Shown in pieces: positions 34,806 through 43,293 of a stretch of DNA of 64,000 bases. Within the stretch, counting starts at the first letter, position 1. Each line of letters begins with the position of its first letter. Made by a program: the position numbers and the translations under genes. The notes beneath the pieces were generated by a model. That model did not search any database, had not been told where the DNA came from, and worked only from the letters and a program-made list of their open reading frames with translations. This DNA is from Phycisphaerae bacterium RAS1. GTDB lineage: Bacteria > Planctomycetota > Phycisphaerae > UBA1845 > Fen-1342. The stretch covers positions 452,617 through 516,616 of the forward strand of contig SMLU01000003.1 of the NCBI GenBank assembly GCA_007859745.1, in the 5' to 3' direction.

Positions 34806-35975
34806 CTATCCGCCGGCCTTCATGCTCTCGATCAGAATGTCCGCAATCTCCGGCCGCGTGAACTCCACCGGCGGGCGCTGGCCCTTGGCCAGCATCTCAC
34901 GCACCGCCGTCCCCGACAGCGAGACGCGCTCCTCCGGTTTGCTGTTCGTGGTTTTGTCGGTCGCCATCGCGCCGCTGCGGCGGCACCAGAAGCTGTTGTC
35001 GAACTTCAGCGGCGTGATGCCGATGGCGGCCGGGTCGAACTCGTCGAAGAGCTTCTGCGCGTCGTAAGTGCCGTAGTAGGCGCCGACGCCGGCGTGGTCG
35101 CGGCCGACGATGAAATGCGTGCAGCCGTAGTTCTTGCGGACCAGCGCGTGCAGGATCGCCTCGCGCGGGCCGGCGTAGCGCATGGCGGCGGGCCAGACCG
35201 ACAGCATCGCGTTTTTCGGGCTGTAGTAATTGTCGAGCAGGACCTTGTAGCAGCGCATCCGCACGTCGGCCGGGATGTCGCCCTTCTGCGTCTGGCCGAC
35301 GAGCGGATGCACCAGCAGACCGTCGCAGATTTCCAGGGCACACTTGGTGATGTACTCATGCGCTCGGTGAATCGGGTTGCGCGTCTGAAACGCGACCACC
35401 GAGTGCCAGCCTTTCTCGACGAATTTCACGCGCGTCTGCCCCGGCGTCAGCCGATATTCGGCGAAAGGCGGATCGATGCCGGGCGTCAGCACTTCCAGCG
35501 GCCCTGACAGGCACACCTCGCCCTGGGCCATCGTCACCGCCACGCCCGGATGGGCGGGGTCACTGGTGCGGAAGACCTTGCTGGCCTCCTTGGCCTTGTC
35601 ATGCCGGAATTTCTCCTCGACGGTCATGATCGCCAGCACGCGATCGTGATCGTCGGCCAGCGCCACCGGGCGGCCGAAGTCGATCTTCGCCGCGGTTGTG
35701 TTGTCGACGCAGCAGAGAATCGGCACGGTCCACGCCAGGCCGCTGGCCAGTCTCATGTGGTCGCAGACGCTGTGGAAATCCGGCTCGGTCATGAACGTCG
35801 TGAGCGGGCTGAACGCACCGACCGCCAGCAGCTCCAGGTCGCAGCGCTCGCGCTCCCCAAGCCGGATGTGCGGCATGTTTTTCGCCGCGGCGGCGCGCTC
35901 TTCACGTCGGGCGCCGGGAACGAGCAGGTCAACGAGTTTTCCGCCGTGGGGCGGGATGAGGGCGTGTTGAGACAT
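34806..35975 (-). CDS. sat: Sulfate adenylyltransferase (ATP sulfurylase)
   Basis: A 389-aa protein. ATG 35975 is chosen because GGAGG sits four to five bases upstream; an ATG seven codons earlier lacks a site. It makes adenosine 5'-phosphosulfate from sulfate and ATP in the cytoplasm. Signature motifs are QTRNPIHRAHEY (about 206), GRDHAGVG (about 293) and a C-terminal VSLSGTAVREML. This is the single-chain Sat type (dissimilatory/archaeal-like), not CysDN. No APS kinase domain and no other sulfur gene is nearby, so assimilatory or dissimilatory use cannot be told. Confidence 0.94.
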   Translation of the reverse strand: MSQHALIPPHGGKLVDLLVPGARREERAAAAKNMPHIRLGERERCDLELLAVGAFSPLTTFMTEPDFHSVCDHMRLASGLAWTVPILCCVDNTTAAKIDFGRPVALADDHDRVLAIMTVEEKFRHDKAKEASKVFRTSDPAHPGVAVTMAQGEVCLSGPLEVLTPGIDPPFAEYRLTPGQTRVKFVEKGWHSVVAFQTRNPIHRAHEYITKCALEICDGLLVHPLVGQTQKGDIPADVRMRCYKVLLDNYYSPKNAMLSVWPAAMRYAGPREAILHALVRKNYGCTHFIVGRDHAGVGAYYGTYDAQKLFDEFDPAAIGITPLKFDNSFWCRRSGAMATDKTTNSKPEERVSLSGTAVREMLAKGQRPPVEFTRPEIADILIESMKAGG

Positions 35976-36076
35976 TATTCCTCCAATGTCGATCACCGGA
36001 GTTTACGGAGCCCTGCTCGAATCGGAAAGTGCGGCTTTCGGAACCATGGATCTCGGTAGGCCCGGCGGGCATTTCT

Positions 36077-36176
36077 GTCCGAACCCGCCGCGCCAAGCGG
36101 CGGGGTGACGTCCCCGGCCTGCTGGGGCGGCGCTCGCCTACATCGTCACCCCGCCGCTTGGCGCGGCGGGTTCGGA
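36077..36176. repeat. Family A inverted-repeat pair, copy 3
   Basis: Arms at 36077-36112 and 36144-36176 with the common core. The left flank GGCGGGCATTTCTGTCC matches that of the copy at 30011. Confidence 0.9.
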
Positions 36177-36248
36177 AAGACGGCGCGGTCGGCGGCGCTT
36201 GCCAAAACCAACGGCCACACCCGAGCAGCTCGCCCTGGGCAAACAAAG

Positions 36249-36283
36249 AGTCCCGTGCCAGCACGGCGCCGACACGGGACTCC
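36249..36283. terminator. Isolated perfect 10-bp hairpin
   Basis: GAGTCCCGTG and CACGGGACTC pair perfectly across a 15-nt loop. It belongs to none of the repeat families in this window. No U-run follows. It could be a terminator, a small-RNA part or a protein-binding site. Confidence 0.4.
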
Positions 36284-36423
36284 GAAGGGGGACACGACAG
36301 CTTCCGTCTCTATTCTTCCATTCAGTTAGTAAAGTGCTGAACTTTTGTTGCCGAAATATGCGCTTTCGTCCGCGCCGCACCGCGGTCCGGTAGTATCCGC
36401 TTGCGGCTCATCCGACCGCCCGT

Positions 36424-37347
36424 ATGATTCAGACCATGCCCCCGACAATCCGCCGTCTTCTGGCGCGCACGATAATCATGCGACCAAATCAGCGCGCGCG
36501 AGTTGGCGCCACCTTTCAGAACGCGAAGCGCAAGCGAGCGCCCACCGCGCCGTGCGCTCGCTTGCGCTTCGCGTTCCGACAGCGGCGCGGAATCGCGCGC
36601 AGTCGGTCCGAGCGGTTCTGGCTTTTCGTTCCGCTTCCGCGACCGACGCTGAAATCGCCGTCGGACACAGAGGTCCGACGCTACAGCACTCAGCGCGCCG
36701 CAACGGGCCTGGTCGCCTCCCTGCTCCTGGCGCTGCTCGCCTTTCCCGGCTGCGCCGCCCCCGGCGAGCCGGTCGGCGACACGTTCGCCATGCTGCAAAT
36801 ACCGGACCTCGACGCCTACATCGACAACGCCGCCACGTACCTGCGGCAATCGGACTTCCCGCCAGAGCGGATCGACCGCGCCGCCGCGACGATCGTGAGC
36901 GAGCCGGTCACGAGCGGGCAGTGGTTCGAGTTCTGGCGGATCGATTCGCAGGGGCCGTATCAGACGCTGGAATCGAGCCTGCACACCACCCGCCGTCGCG
37001 TGACAATCGAACTCGTGCGGCAGGGAGATGGCGCGGCGTCGGAGCCGGCCATCCGCGACCCGCGCTCCGAGCCTGAAACGTCCGCGCCCGCGAGCCCGCC
37101 GCCGGCGGGCCGCTATCGCGTGGCGGTTCGGGTGGAAAAGGAGCGGTACAACGCGCCGCAGCGTCAGATCACGACCGCCTCCGGCGCGCTGGGCATCTAC
37201 AACGATCGAGTCCCCACGCGCGAAGGCCTGCGCGGCGCCCGCAGCCGCGGTGAGCAGTGGGTGCCGCAGGGGCGCGATGGACTGCTCGAGGCCTTCCTGC
37301 TGGAGAAACTCGCTGATCTTCGAGCGGATGTGCAACCGGTCGAGTAG
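36424..37347 (+). CDS. Lipoprotein-like protein with repeat-invaded 5' end
   Basis: 307 aa if read from ATG 36424. Residues about 30-88 are encoded by two repeat elements (family D at 36513-36578 and family H at 36658-36684), and only then does a plausible signal peptide appear (about residues 93-110, LVASLLLALLAFPGC). No in-frame ATG or GTG lies between the repeats and the signal peptide, so either the N-terminus is really that long or the native start was lost. The mature part (YIDNAATYLRQSDFPPERID; YRVAVRVEKERYNAPQRQIT) is unknown. A Pro/Ala-rich linker lies near 215-230. It may be a damaged gene. Confidence 0.6.
   Translation: MIQTMPPTIRRLLARTIIMRPNQRARVGATFQNAKRKRAPTAPCARLRFAFRQRRGIARSRSERFWLFVPLPRPTLKSPSDTEVRRYSTQRAATGLVASLLLALLAFPGCAAPGEPVGDTFAMLQIPDLDAYIDNAATYLRQSDFPPERIDRAAATIVSEPVTSGQWFEFWRIDSQGPYQTLESSLHTTRRRVTIELVRQGDGAASEPAIRDPRSEPETSAPASPPPAGRYRVAVRVEKERYNAPQRQITTASGALGIYNDRVPTREGLRGARSRGEQWVPQGRDGLLEAFLLEKLADLRADVQPVE
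36513..36578. repeat. Family D inverted repeat inside a reading frame
   Basis: TTTCAGAACGCGAAGCGCAA on the left pairs with TTGCGCTTCGCGTTCCG on the right around CCCACCGCGCCGTGCG. It lies in the 5' part of the lipoprotein-like gene. Confidence 0.85.
36658..36684. repeat. Family H REP-like palindrome inside a reading frame
   Basis: On the minus strand it reads GTAG-CGTCGGACCTCTGTGTCC, a GTAG head followed by a palindrome. It sits just before the signal-peptide codons of the lipoprotein-like gene. Confidence 0.7.
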
Positions 37348-37412
37348 CCCGCGCGAGCGCTGCTCCCGCGCGCGCCGTTCACGCCAAACGCCGCGCGCTT
37401 CGCGGTCGGCCG

Positions 37413-38036
37413 CTACACCGGCCGAAGTGTCGGCGCGGTCTCCGGCATCGCGTCGAGCACCTTGTCCACCAGCCCGTAAGCGACCGACTCTTCCGCATCC
37501 ATCCAGTTGTTGCGGTCGCAGTCAGCCACGATCTGGTCGTACGACTTGCCCGTGTGCCGCGCCAGGACGTTGTAGAGCTGCCGCTGCGTCCGCATCATCT
37601 CGTCCAGCTCGATCTTCAGATCGGTCGCCGGGCCGCGGGCGCCGCCCAGCGGCTGGTGGATCATGATTCGCGCGTGCGGCAGGACGTAGCGCTTGCCCTT
37701 GGCGCCGGCGGCGGTCAGCACGGCCGCCATGCTGGCGGCGGCGCCGGTGACGTAGGTCGCGACCGGGCAGGGGATGAACTGCATCGTGTCGTAGATGCCC
37801 ATGCCGCTGTAGACCGACCCGCCGGGCGAGTTGATGTACATGTGGATGTCGGCCTTGCGGTCCTCGTTGGCCAGAAAGAGCAGTTGCGCGATGATGACGT
37901 TGCTCAAATCGGACGTGACTTCATCGCCCAGAAAGATGATGCGGTCCTTGAGCAGGCGCGAGTAGATGTCATAGGCGCGCTCTCCACGGCCCTCGCGCTC
38001 GACCACAATCGGGATCAACTGATTTCGTGCAGGCAT
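37413..38036 (-). CDS. clpP: ATP-dependent Clp protease proteolytic subunit (second of a pair)
   Basis: A 207-aa protein starting at ATG 38036, with AAAAGGAA about nine bases upstream. The catalytic triad is visible: Ser in GAAASMAAVL (about 103), His in LPHARIMIHQPLGG (about 128) and Asp in the VADCDRNNWMDAEESVAYGLVD region (about 177). The N-terminus MPARNQLIPIVVEREGRGERAY is the usual ClpP axial-loop sequence in outline. It assembles a double-heptamer chamber fed by ClpX or ClpA/C. It lies 166 bp downstream of the other clpP, with repeats between. The paralogues may form a mixed complex. Confidence 0.92.
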   Translation of the reverse strand: MPARNQLIPIVVEREGRGERAYDIYSRLLKDRIIFLGDEVTSDLSNVIIAQLLFLANEDRKADIHMYINSPGGSVYSGMGIYDTMQFIPCPVATYVTGAAASMAAVLTAAGAKGKRYVLPHARIMIHQPLGGARGPATDLKIELDEMMRTQRQLYNVLARHTGKSYDQIVADCDRNNWMDAEESVAYGLVDKVLDAMPETAPTLRPV

Positions 38037-38058
38037 TCTTCGATTCCTTTTATGGCTC

Positions 38059-38170
38059 GGGGAGCATCGGCGTCTCGCCGGTGCGACTTCAGAGCCGCGA
38101 CCGGAGGGGCGCGGTGCACTCGACGCACCCAGTCTCGCGTCCAACCGCTCCCTCACGGTCGCGGCTCGGA
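38059..38170. repeat. Family B half unit followed by family C pair, between the clpP genes
   Basis: A family B half (GGGGAGCATCGGCGTCTCGC, 38059-38085) is followed by a family C pair: AGAGCCGCGACCGGAGGGGC at 38092 and AACCGCTCCCTCACGGTCGC at 38143, ending GGCTCGGA. Two families thus sit directly side by side. Confidence 0.8.
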
Positions 38171-38202
38171 AATTCATCGCGGCGCGGCGACTGAGCGCAC
38201 CA

Positions 38203-38838
38203 TTACTTCTTCTTCTTTTCCAGCCGCGACTCTTCCAGAATCTCGTCAATCAGGCCGTAGTCCTTGGCCTCCGCCGCGTCCAGAAAACGATCGCGCTCCG
38301 TGTCCTTCTCGACCTGCTCGGGCTGCTTGCCCGTGTGCATCGCCAGGATGTTGATCAGCGTGCGCTTCACTTTCATGATCTCGTCCGCCTGAATCCGCAT
38401 GTCGGACGCCTGGCCCGACACGTAGCCCCAGGGCTGGTGGATCATGATCTTCGAATGCGGCAGGGCGAAGCGCTTACCCTTCGTTCCGGCCGCGAGAATC
38501 AGGGCGGCGCCGCTGGCGGCCGTGCCGACGCAGTAGGTGCAGATGTCGCAGCTCAGGAAGCGCATCGTGTCGTAGATGGCCAGCGTGTCGTCGATGTGCC
38601 CGCCGGGGCAGTTGATGTACAGATGAATGTCCTGGTCGCGCTTCAGCGACTGCAGGTACAGCATGCTCTTGATCAGGTGCGAGCAGACCGTGCTGCTGTT
38701 GATCGTGATTCCGGGGTCGAGCGGCAGGTCGAGAAACAGGATGCGGTTCTCGAGCAGCATTTCGTTGAGGCCCATCTGGCGCCAGGCCTGCCACTGCGAA
38801 GCCTGCGCCCGCGGGCGCTCATATTCGGACCAAATCAC
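38203..38838 (-). CDS. clpP: ATP-dependent Clp protease proteolytic subunit (first of a pair)
   Basis: A 211-aa protein. Catalytic Ser is in TAASGAALILAAG (about 110), His in LPHSKIMIHQPWG (about 136) and Asp in KDTERDRFLDAAEAKDYGLID (about 185), so it should be active. The N-terminus (MIWSEYERPRAQASQWQAWR) differs from the standard axial loop and from the downstream paralogue. The ordinary processing site is not obvious. A Lys-rich tail (LEKKKK) ends it. Several bacteria run two ClpPs that hetero-assemble; this pair fits that pattern. Confidence 0.92.
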   Translation of the reverse strand: MIWSEYERPRAQASQWQAWRQMGLNEMLLENRILFLDLPLDPGITINSSTVCSHLIKSMLYLQSLKRDQDIHLYINCPGGHIDDTLAIYDTMRFLSCDICTYCVGTAASGAALILAAGTKGKRFALPHSKIMIHQPWGYVSGQASDMRIQADEIMKVKRTLINILAMHTGKQPEQVEKDTERDRFLDAAEAKDYGLIDEILEESRLEKKKK

Positions 38839-38988
38839 TCAGACATCTCCTTCCTTGTCGCTCACCGGGCTGACCGCCGGCCTCCGGCCGTCGGCGCCGC
38901 CGCGGGAGCGCTGAGATTCTATCGGCTTAACCCCGCTTTGGGATGTCGCGCAGCCGCAATGCCCGCGATTCACCCACGATGCCGATCG

Positions 38989-40323
38989 CTACCGCTCCCG
39001 CCAGCCGGCGTCGATGAACTCCAGGAGGCGATCGAACCGCTTGGCCCAATCCCGCTCATGGTGCCTGCCGCCTTCGATTTCCTCATACCTGAAATCAGCC
39101 CCCTCTCGGCAGCCGCGCGCTTTCAGAATCTCGACCAGCGCCCGACAGTCGCTCACCGCCTTGGTGAAGAGCGCCATCGGCCCCTCGCGCGAACCTTCCT
39201 CCGTCCCCATGTCCAACCACACTCGCGGCTTCGTTTCCGGCGGCGCACCCCGCACGACCTCTAGGATGGACCGCTCATTCCACGCCAGCGCCGGCGACAC
39301 CACGCCCGCCGTCCCGAACACGTCCGGACGCTTGTACGCCGCGTAGAGCGAAATCAGCCCACCCAGCGACGACCCGGCGATGGCCGTGTGGCCGGCGTCC
39401 GGGCGCGTGCGATAGGTGCGGTCGATCAGCGGTTTGAGCGTTTCGGCGATGAACGCCACGTAGAGATCGCCCCGTCCTCCGCCGCCGAAGCGATCGTCGC
39501 GCGCGTGCGTGTATTCGTCGCGCCGATCGGCGTTGTTGTAGATCGCGACGATGATCAGCGGGCGAATTTTCCCCGCCGCGATCAGCCGCTGGGCCGTCTC
39601 GTCGGCCGACCATTCAACGCCGCCGAACGAAGTCGCCTCGTCGAAGACGTTATTTCCGTCGTGCATGTAGAGAACGGGGTAGCGGCGCTCGGCGTCTTTT
39701 TCATAACCCGGCGGCAGGTACACCAGCACGGTTCGCGTGTTCCCAAGCTGCGGCGATTCAACCGCGTCATGGACGCGGATGTCGCCGGTGCGCGTGCTGC
39801 TGCGCTTCGCGCGGGGTGCGGTGCTATCACCGCCGGTCGACCTGTCGGAAAGCAGCACGCGTCGCAATGGGGCCTGATCCGCCCAGCGCGCGATGGCATG
39901 GACGATCACTAGCTCGTCTTCGCCGTTCGGCGTCATCGAACGATTCGCCAGTTCGCCGCCGGCGGCCGACTTCTCCACCGTCTGCCACGTGCCCGTCCGC
40001 GTGAACTTGTACTCCACCGCCGCCCCGGCCGGCAGCGACCACGTCGCCTCATAAAGTCCCGCCGAAACCCGCGCCAGCGGCCGGCCATCCGCCGGCCAGC
40101 CGTCAACCGACATGGCACAGAAGATGCGATCCTGAAAGGGCTCCGCGTCCGGCGTCACGACCACGAAGCGCACGCGGGCCGACGATACATCGCCTGCTGT
40201 GCCGACCGGAGCGAGAGCCGGCGCCGCGAGGGCAGAGGCGATTATCGCGGCGACTGACCACCCGCCGCTCAGGCTGGAATGCGGCCGCGACATCGGCCGG
40301 CGAGGCGACGTCCTGCTCAACAT
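38989..40323 (-). CDS. Exported alpha/beta-hydrolase esterase with N-terminal sandwich domain
   Basis: A 444-aa protein. ATG 40323 has GGAG eight bases upstream; a longer reading would begin inside a family A repeat. A signal peptide covers about residues 20-40 (VAAIIASALAAPALA). Residues about 48-140 are a CBM20/E-set-like beta domain (VRFVVVTPDAEPFQDRIFCA ... EYKFTRTGTWQTVE). The esterase-D/Fes-like hydrolase follows: VLVYLPPGYEKD, YPVLYMHDGNNVF, nucleophile Ser in AGSSLGGLISLY, and catalytic His in GRHHERDW. Relatives hydrolyse siderophores, feruloyl or acetyl esters; the sandwich domain favours a carbohydrate ester. It is monocistronic. Confidence 0.88.
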   Translation of the reverse strand: MLSRTSPRRPMSRPHSSLSGGWSVAAIIASALAAPALAPVGTAGDVSSARVRFVVVTPDAEPFQDRIFCAMSVDGWPADGRPLARVSAGLYEATWSLPAGAAVEYKFTRTGTWQTVEKSAAGGELANRSMTPNGEDELVIVHAIARWADQAPLRRVLLSDRSTGGDSTAPRAKRSSTRTGDIRVHDAVESPQLGNTRTVLVYLPPGYEKDAERRYPVLYMHDGNNVFDEATSFGGVEWSADETAQRLIAAGKIRPLIIVAIYNNADRRDEYTHARDDRFGGGGRGDLYVAFIAETLKPLIDRTYRTRPDAGHTAIAGSSLGGLISLYAAYKRPDVFGTAGVVSPALAWNERSILEVVRGAPPETKPRVWLDMGTEEGSREGPMALFTKAVSDCRALVEILKARGCREGADFRYEEIEGGRHHERDWAKRFDRLLEFIDAGWRER

Positions 40324-40360
40324 GCGTGCAACTCCACCGGCAGGTGCGGCGGGCCAATCT

Positions 40361-40470
40361 GTCCGAACCCGCCGCGCCAAGCGGCGGGTCTACGTCCCCG
40401 GCGGGTATCGGCGGGTGTGGCGGCACTCGGCTGCGTTCGTCAACCCGCCGCTTGGCGCGGCGGGCTCGGA
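40361..40470. repeat. Family A inverted-repeat pair, copy 4
   Basis: The left arm begins GTCCGAACCCGCCGCGCC at 40361 and the right arm ends GGCGCGGCGGGCTCGGA at 40470. It lies between the esterase start and the small lipoprotein gene. Confidence 0.9.
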
Positions 40471-40551
40471 CAGATGCACCGGCGGCGGGACGGATTGTGC
40501 CGCGGCGGGTGCGGGCCGATTAGCCCAGGTGAGTGACGGCCGGATCGGACG

Positions 40552-40710
40552 TTACGCCGTCCCTGTACCTGTCGCTCCCGCGAGCAAGCTCGGAAGCAGC
40601 TCAGTGACGAGCAATTGAACGCCGTAAAAAGCCAGGTCCACAAGGCAACTCTGAAGCTGCAGCGTCACTCCGCCGCAGGCGATCAGCGCAACCCACTTCC
40701 ATTTCTTCAT
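40552..40710 (-). CDS. Small putative lipoprotein (52 aa)
   Basis: ATG 40710 has GGAG eight bases upstream. The peptide opens MKKWKWVALIACGGVTLQLQ and then SC, a signal peptide with a lipobox-like Cys22, followed by a second hydrophobic stretch (LAFYGVQLLVTELLPSLLAG). It is too short for any family call. The ribosome site and the signal peptide make it a likely real gene. It lies just after the thioesterase gene in the same direction. Confidence 0.6.
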   Translation of the reverse strand: MKKWKWVALIACGGVTLQLQSCLVDLAFYGVQLLVTELLPSLLAGATGTGTA

Positions 40711-40799
40711 CGGAAACACTCCAGAACAGCGCGCCGCAACCGTATGAGCAGCGCATGTTAATCGCATTCTCCTGCGGCGTGTCAACCCAGCTTGCAAAT

Positions 40800-41213
40800 T
40801 CAATCGCTTACGCGGAAGTAGGTCACCTGCGCCACGGCGACCAGTTTCCCCGACAGGTCGAACATTTCAATCGCCACCGGGCAAAGCGTCTTGCCGAGCT
40901 TGATCACACGCGCGTTCGCAACCACATCCGTCATGCACGGAGCGAGGTAACGGACGCTCAGATCGCTCGTGACCAGCGTCTCATCCGGCCCGTTGAGCGT
41001 TGCAATCGCGAACCACGCGACGCAGTCGGCCACGTTGGCGAGCATGCCGCCGTGGAACCCCGGCAGCACGCCGTCGAAGCGCGGGTCGTGCCGCGCCGAC
41101 AGCCGGCAGAAGCCGTCGTCGAACTCCAGGAACTCAAGCCCCAGCGCCGTGACGCACGGCGCCGTCCGGCTGCGTTGAAGAATCGCCTCTCGCCGCGTCG
41201 CGTCCAACATCAT
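40800..41213 (-). CDS. Hotdog-fold thioesterase (PaaI/4HBT type)
   Basis: A 137-aa protein starting at one of two adjacent ATGs (41213 or 41210) after GGAG. The hotdog helix motif is clear: GFHGGMLANVADCVAWFAI (about 53-71), with the Gly-Gly and Asp of the PaaI type. VTSDLSVRYLAPC and VAVAQVTYFRV are the flanking strands. It hydrolyses an acyl- or aryl-CoA thioester in the cytoplasm. The substrate is not predictable and no phenylacetate genes are nearby. Confidence 0.9.
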   Translation of the reverse strand: MMLDATRREAILQRSRTAPCVTALGLEFLEFDDGFCRLSARHDPRFDGVLPGFHGGMLANVADCVAWFAIATLNGPDETLVTSDLSVRYLAPCMTDVVANARVIKLGKTLCPVAIEMFDLSGKLVAVAQVTYFRVSD

Positions 41214-41301
41214 GAATCTCCATCAGGCCGTCGGCGTCGCGTGACCGCGCCGCGCCCCGCGAGCCTACCAAGCCCGTCAAGCGCGGTTGGCCCCGACAGT
41301 C

Positions 41302-41393
41302 GTGGGTCAGTTTGGGGGACCGGCCTCTGGCCGGTCTTTTCCTCTTCGGCGAGGACGAGACCGGCCGGAGGCCGGTCCCCCAAGCTGACCCAC
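41302..41393. repeat. Family G inverted pair
   Basis: Two GACCGGCC palindromes face each other: GTGGGTCAGTTTGGGGGACC at the left edge and GGTCCCCCAAGCTGACCCAC at the right edge. This is the fullest family G unit; the copies at 5551 and 22576 are single. Confidence 0.85.
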
Positions 41394-41511
41394 TACCGCC
41401 CGACGCCGCGCGTTGACACGCTCTTAACCCAAGCCTACAGTCCGGCCATGGGTTGCGGCGTCTCCGCACGCCGTTTTGAGCGCGGTTTGATCGACGTCCG
41501 AGGGTCTCTAC

Positions 41512-43089
41512 TTGTCATCTTTCCTTGAAACGGCCTGCCTGGCGTCGTTTCTTTTCCTGATGATTGTTCCGGGCGTCTACGGGGTGCACTTATACCTGCT
41601 GATGTTCCTCTCGTTCTGGCGGCGAAGCAGTGTCCGGCGCTACCAGGCCGCGACGACCACGCGCTACACGCGCGAGACGCCCGAGAATCTGTGGCCGATC
41701 GTCACGACGCAAATCCCTTTATACAATGAAGTTACGGTTGCGCGGCGGGTGATCGAAGCGGCCGCCCGAATGGACTACCCGGTCGGCCGGCACGAGGTGC
41801 AGATCCTCGACGACAGCAGCGACGAAACGCGCGAGCTGGTGGATCAGACGGTGCTCGAGCTCCGCGCCCGCGGCTATGACGTCTCCGTCGTCCGCCGCGC
41901 GGATCGCACGAACTACAAGGCCGGCGCCCTCGCGCACGGCCTGAAATTCTCCCGCGGCAAGTACATCGCCATCTTCGACGCCGACTTTGTGCCCGATCAC
42001 CAGTTTCTCCGCAAGCTCGTCCCGCTGATCGAGTCCGACCCCCAGGCGGGCTGCGTGCAGGGCCGCTGGGGTCACTTGAACGCGGGGGAGAACTGGATCA
42101 CCGAGGGGCTGGCGCTGGGCATCGACGGCCACTTCAGCGTTGAGCAGGGCGCCCGCGCGTGGAGCGGCTTCCTGCTGAACTTCAACGGCACCGGCGGCAT
42201 CTGGCGCCGCGCCGCGATCGACGACCCGCGCGTCGGCGGCTGGCATGGCGACACCATCACCGAAGACCTCGATCTCTCGTATCGCGCCCAGCTCGTCGGC
42301 TGGCGCGTCATCTACTGCAACGACGTCGTCAGCCCGGCGGAAATCCCGGCCGATGTCAACGCGCTCAAGTCGCAGCAGCGCCGCTGGGCCACCGGGTCGA
42401 TCCAGACCGCCCGCAAACTCCTGCCGCTCGTCTGGAAATCTCCGATTTCGCTCCTGCAGAAGCTCGAAGCGACGCTGCACCTTACGCAGTACTCGGTTTC
42501 CGTGTTCATGCTGCTGATGGCGATTTTCGGCCGTACGCTGCTTTGGACGGTTCCGGCTGAAAAAGCTGCGACGTGGCTGGGCGTGAGTTCCGTGCTCGTG
42601 CTGGCCGGCGCCGCCGCGCCCTCGATCGCCTACATGTACGCCCGCTGGACGCTCTCGCGCGAAGTGGTGGGCCTGCTGCGCCTCTTGAAGTTCATTCTGC
42701 TCGGCTTCGGGCTGGCCGTGAATAACGGCGTCGCGGTGCTGGTGGGCCTGGTGCAGCGCGGCGGCGAGTTCGTCCGCACGCCCAAGTCGGGCGCCAGCGC
42801 CCAGTCGCGCGGCCGCGGACAATACGCGTCGCTTCGCTCAAAGCTCTGGTTGTTCGAGATCGCGCTGGGCGCGTTCTGCCTCGTGCAGTGGGCGGCGTTC
42901 CTGAAAGCCGACCACTACGTCGGCGGCTCGTTCATGCTGCTGTACGCCTTCGGGCTGATCGCCATGGGCCTGGGCACGCGCCGCCAGACCGCCGCCCGGA
43001 CTGCCGCTCACGCCCCGCCGCGCAGCATACCGGCAGCGCCGGTTCATCTTGAGACGTCGCCGGAGCCGGCGATGCGCATCTCGGCCTAG
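41512..43089 (+). CDS. Processive family 2 glycosyltransferase (cellulose/mannan synthase-like)
   Basis: A 525-aa protein starting at TTG, eight bases after GAGGG. One helix at the N-terminus (about 8-35) and four or five at the C-terminus (from about 335) frame a cytoplasmic GT-A domain. It has the processive-synthase motifs: DDSSD (about 100), DADFVPD (about 157), TED (about 248) and QQRRW (about 285). It would polymerise a beta-linked glycan from a nucleotide sugar and pass it through the membrane. No PilZ domain is present. It heads a four-gene stretch with DUF4416, a WecA-like enzyme and an O-antigen-ligase-like protein. Confidence 0.9.
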   Translation: MSSFLETACLASFLFLMIVPGVYGVHLYLLMFLSFWRRSSVRRYQAATTTRYTRETPENLWPIVTTQIPLYNEVTVARRVIEAAARMDYPVGRHEVQILDDSSDETRELVDQTVLELRARGYDVSVVRRADRTNYKAGALAHGLKFSRGKYIAIFDADFVPDHQFLRKLVPLIESDPQAGCVQGRWGHLNAGENWITEGLALGIDGHFSVEQGARAWSGFLLNFNGTGGIWRRAAIDDPRVGGWHGDTITEDLDLSYRAQLVGWRVIYCNDVVSPAEIPADVNALKSQQRRWATGSIQTARKLLPLVWKSPISLLQKLEATLHLTQYSVSVFMLLMAIFGRTLLWTVPAEKAATWLGVSSVLVLAGAAAPSIAYMYARWTLSREVVGLLRLLKFILLGFGLAVNNGVAVLVGLVQRGGEFVRTPKSGASAQSRGRGQYASLRSKLWLFEIALGAFCLVQWAAFLKADHYVGGSFMLLYAFGLIAMGLGTRRQTAARTAAHAPPRSIPAAPVHLETSPEPAMRISA

Positions 43090-43112
43090 CGTCGCGGCAC
43101 GCACTCCGGTAC

Positions 43113-43164
43113 GGGGAGCATCGGCGTCCCGCCGGTGCGCACCGGCGGGACGCCGATGCTCCCC
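43113..43164. repeat. Family B perfect palindrome
   Basis: GGGGAGCATCGGCGTCCCGC with CGGTGCGCACCG at the centre and the exact complement on the right. All 52 bases read the same on both strands. Confidence 0.9.
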
Positions 43165-43180
43165 ATTGTTGCGCATGATC

Positions 43181-43278
43181 GGATCCGAGCCGCGACCGTG
43201 ACGGAGCGGATTGCGGCGAGCAGGCGACCACATCTAGCTCGTCGAAAACCGCTCCCTCACGGTCGCGGCTCGGATCGG
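43181..43278. repeat. Family C inverted repeat
   Basis: ATCCGAGCCGCGACCGTGAC on the left pairs with TCACGGTCGCGGCTCGGAT on the right; GGAGCGG and CCGCTCC extend the match. It ends 16 bp before the DUF4416 start. Confidence 0.85.
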
Positions 43279-43293
43279 ATTACACTCGTAGCC

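Larger units (their letters stand above)
35976..36423. other. Divergent intergenic region upstream of sat
   Basis: These 448 bp separate divergent genes and must hold the sat promoter. They contain the family A pair at 36077-36176 and a separate perfect hairpin at 36249-36283. The right end (36300-36370) is locally AT-richer than its surroundings (TTAGTAAAGTGCTGAACTTT) and is the best place to look for a promoter. No coding signal is visible. Confidence 0.5.
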
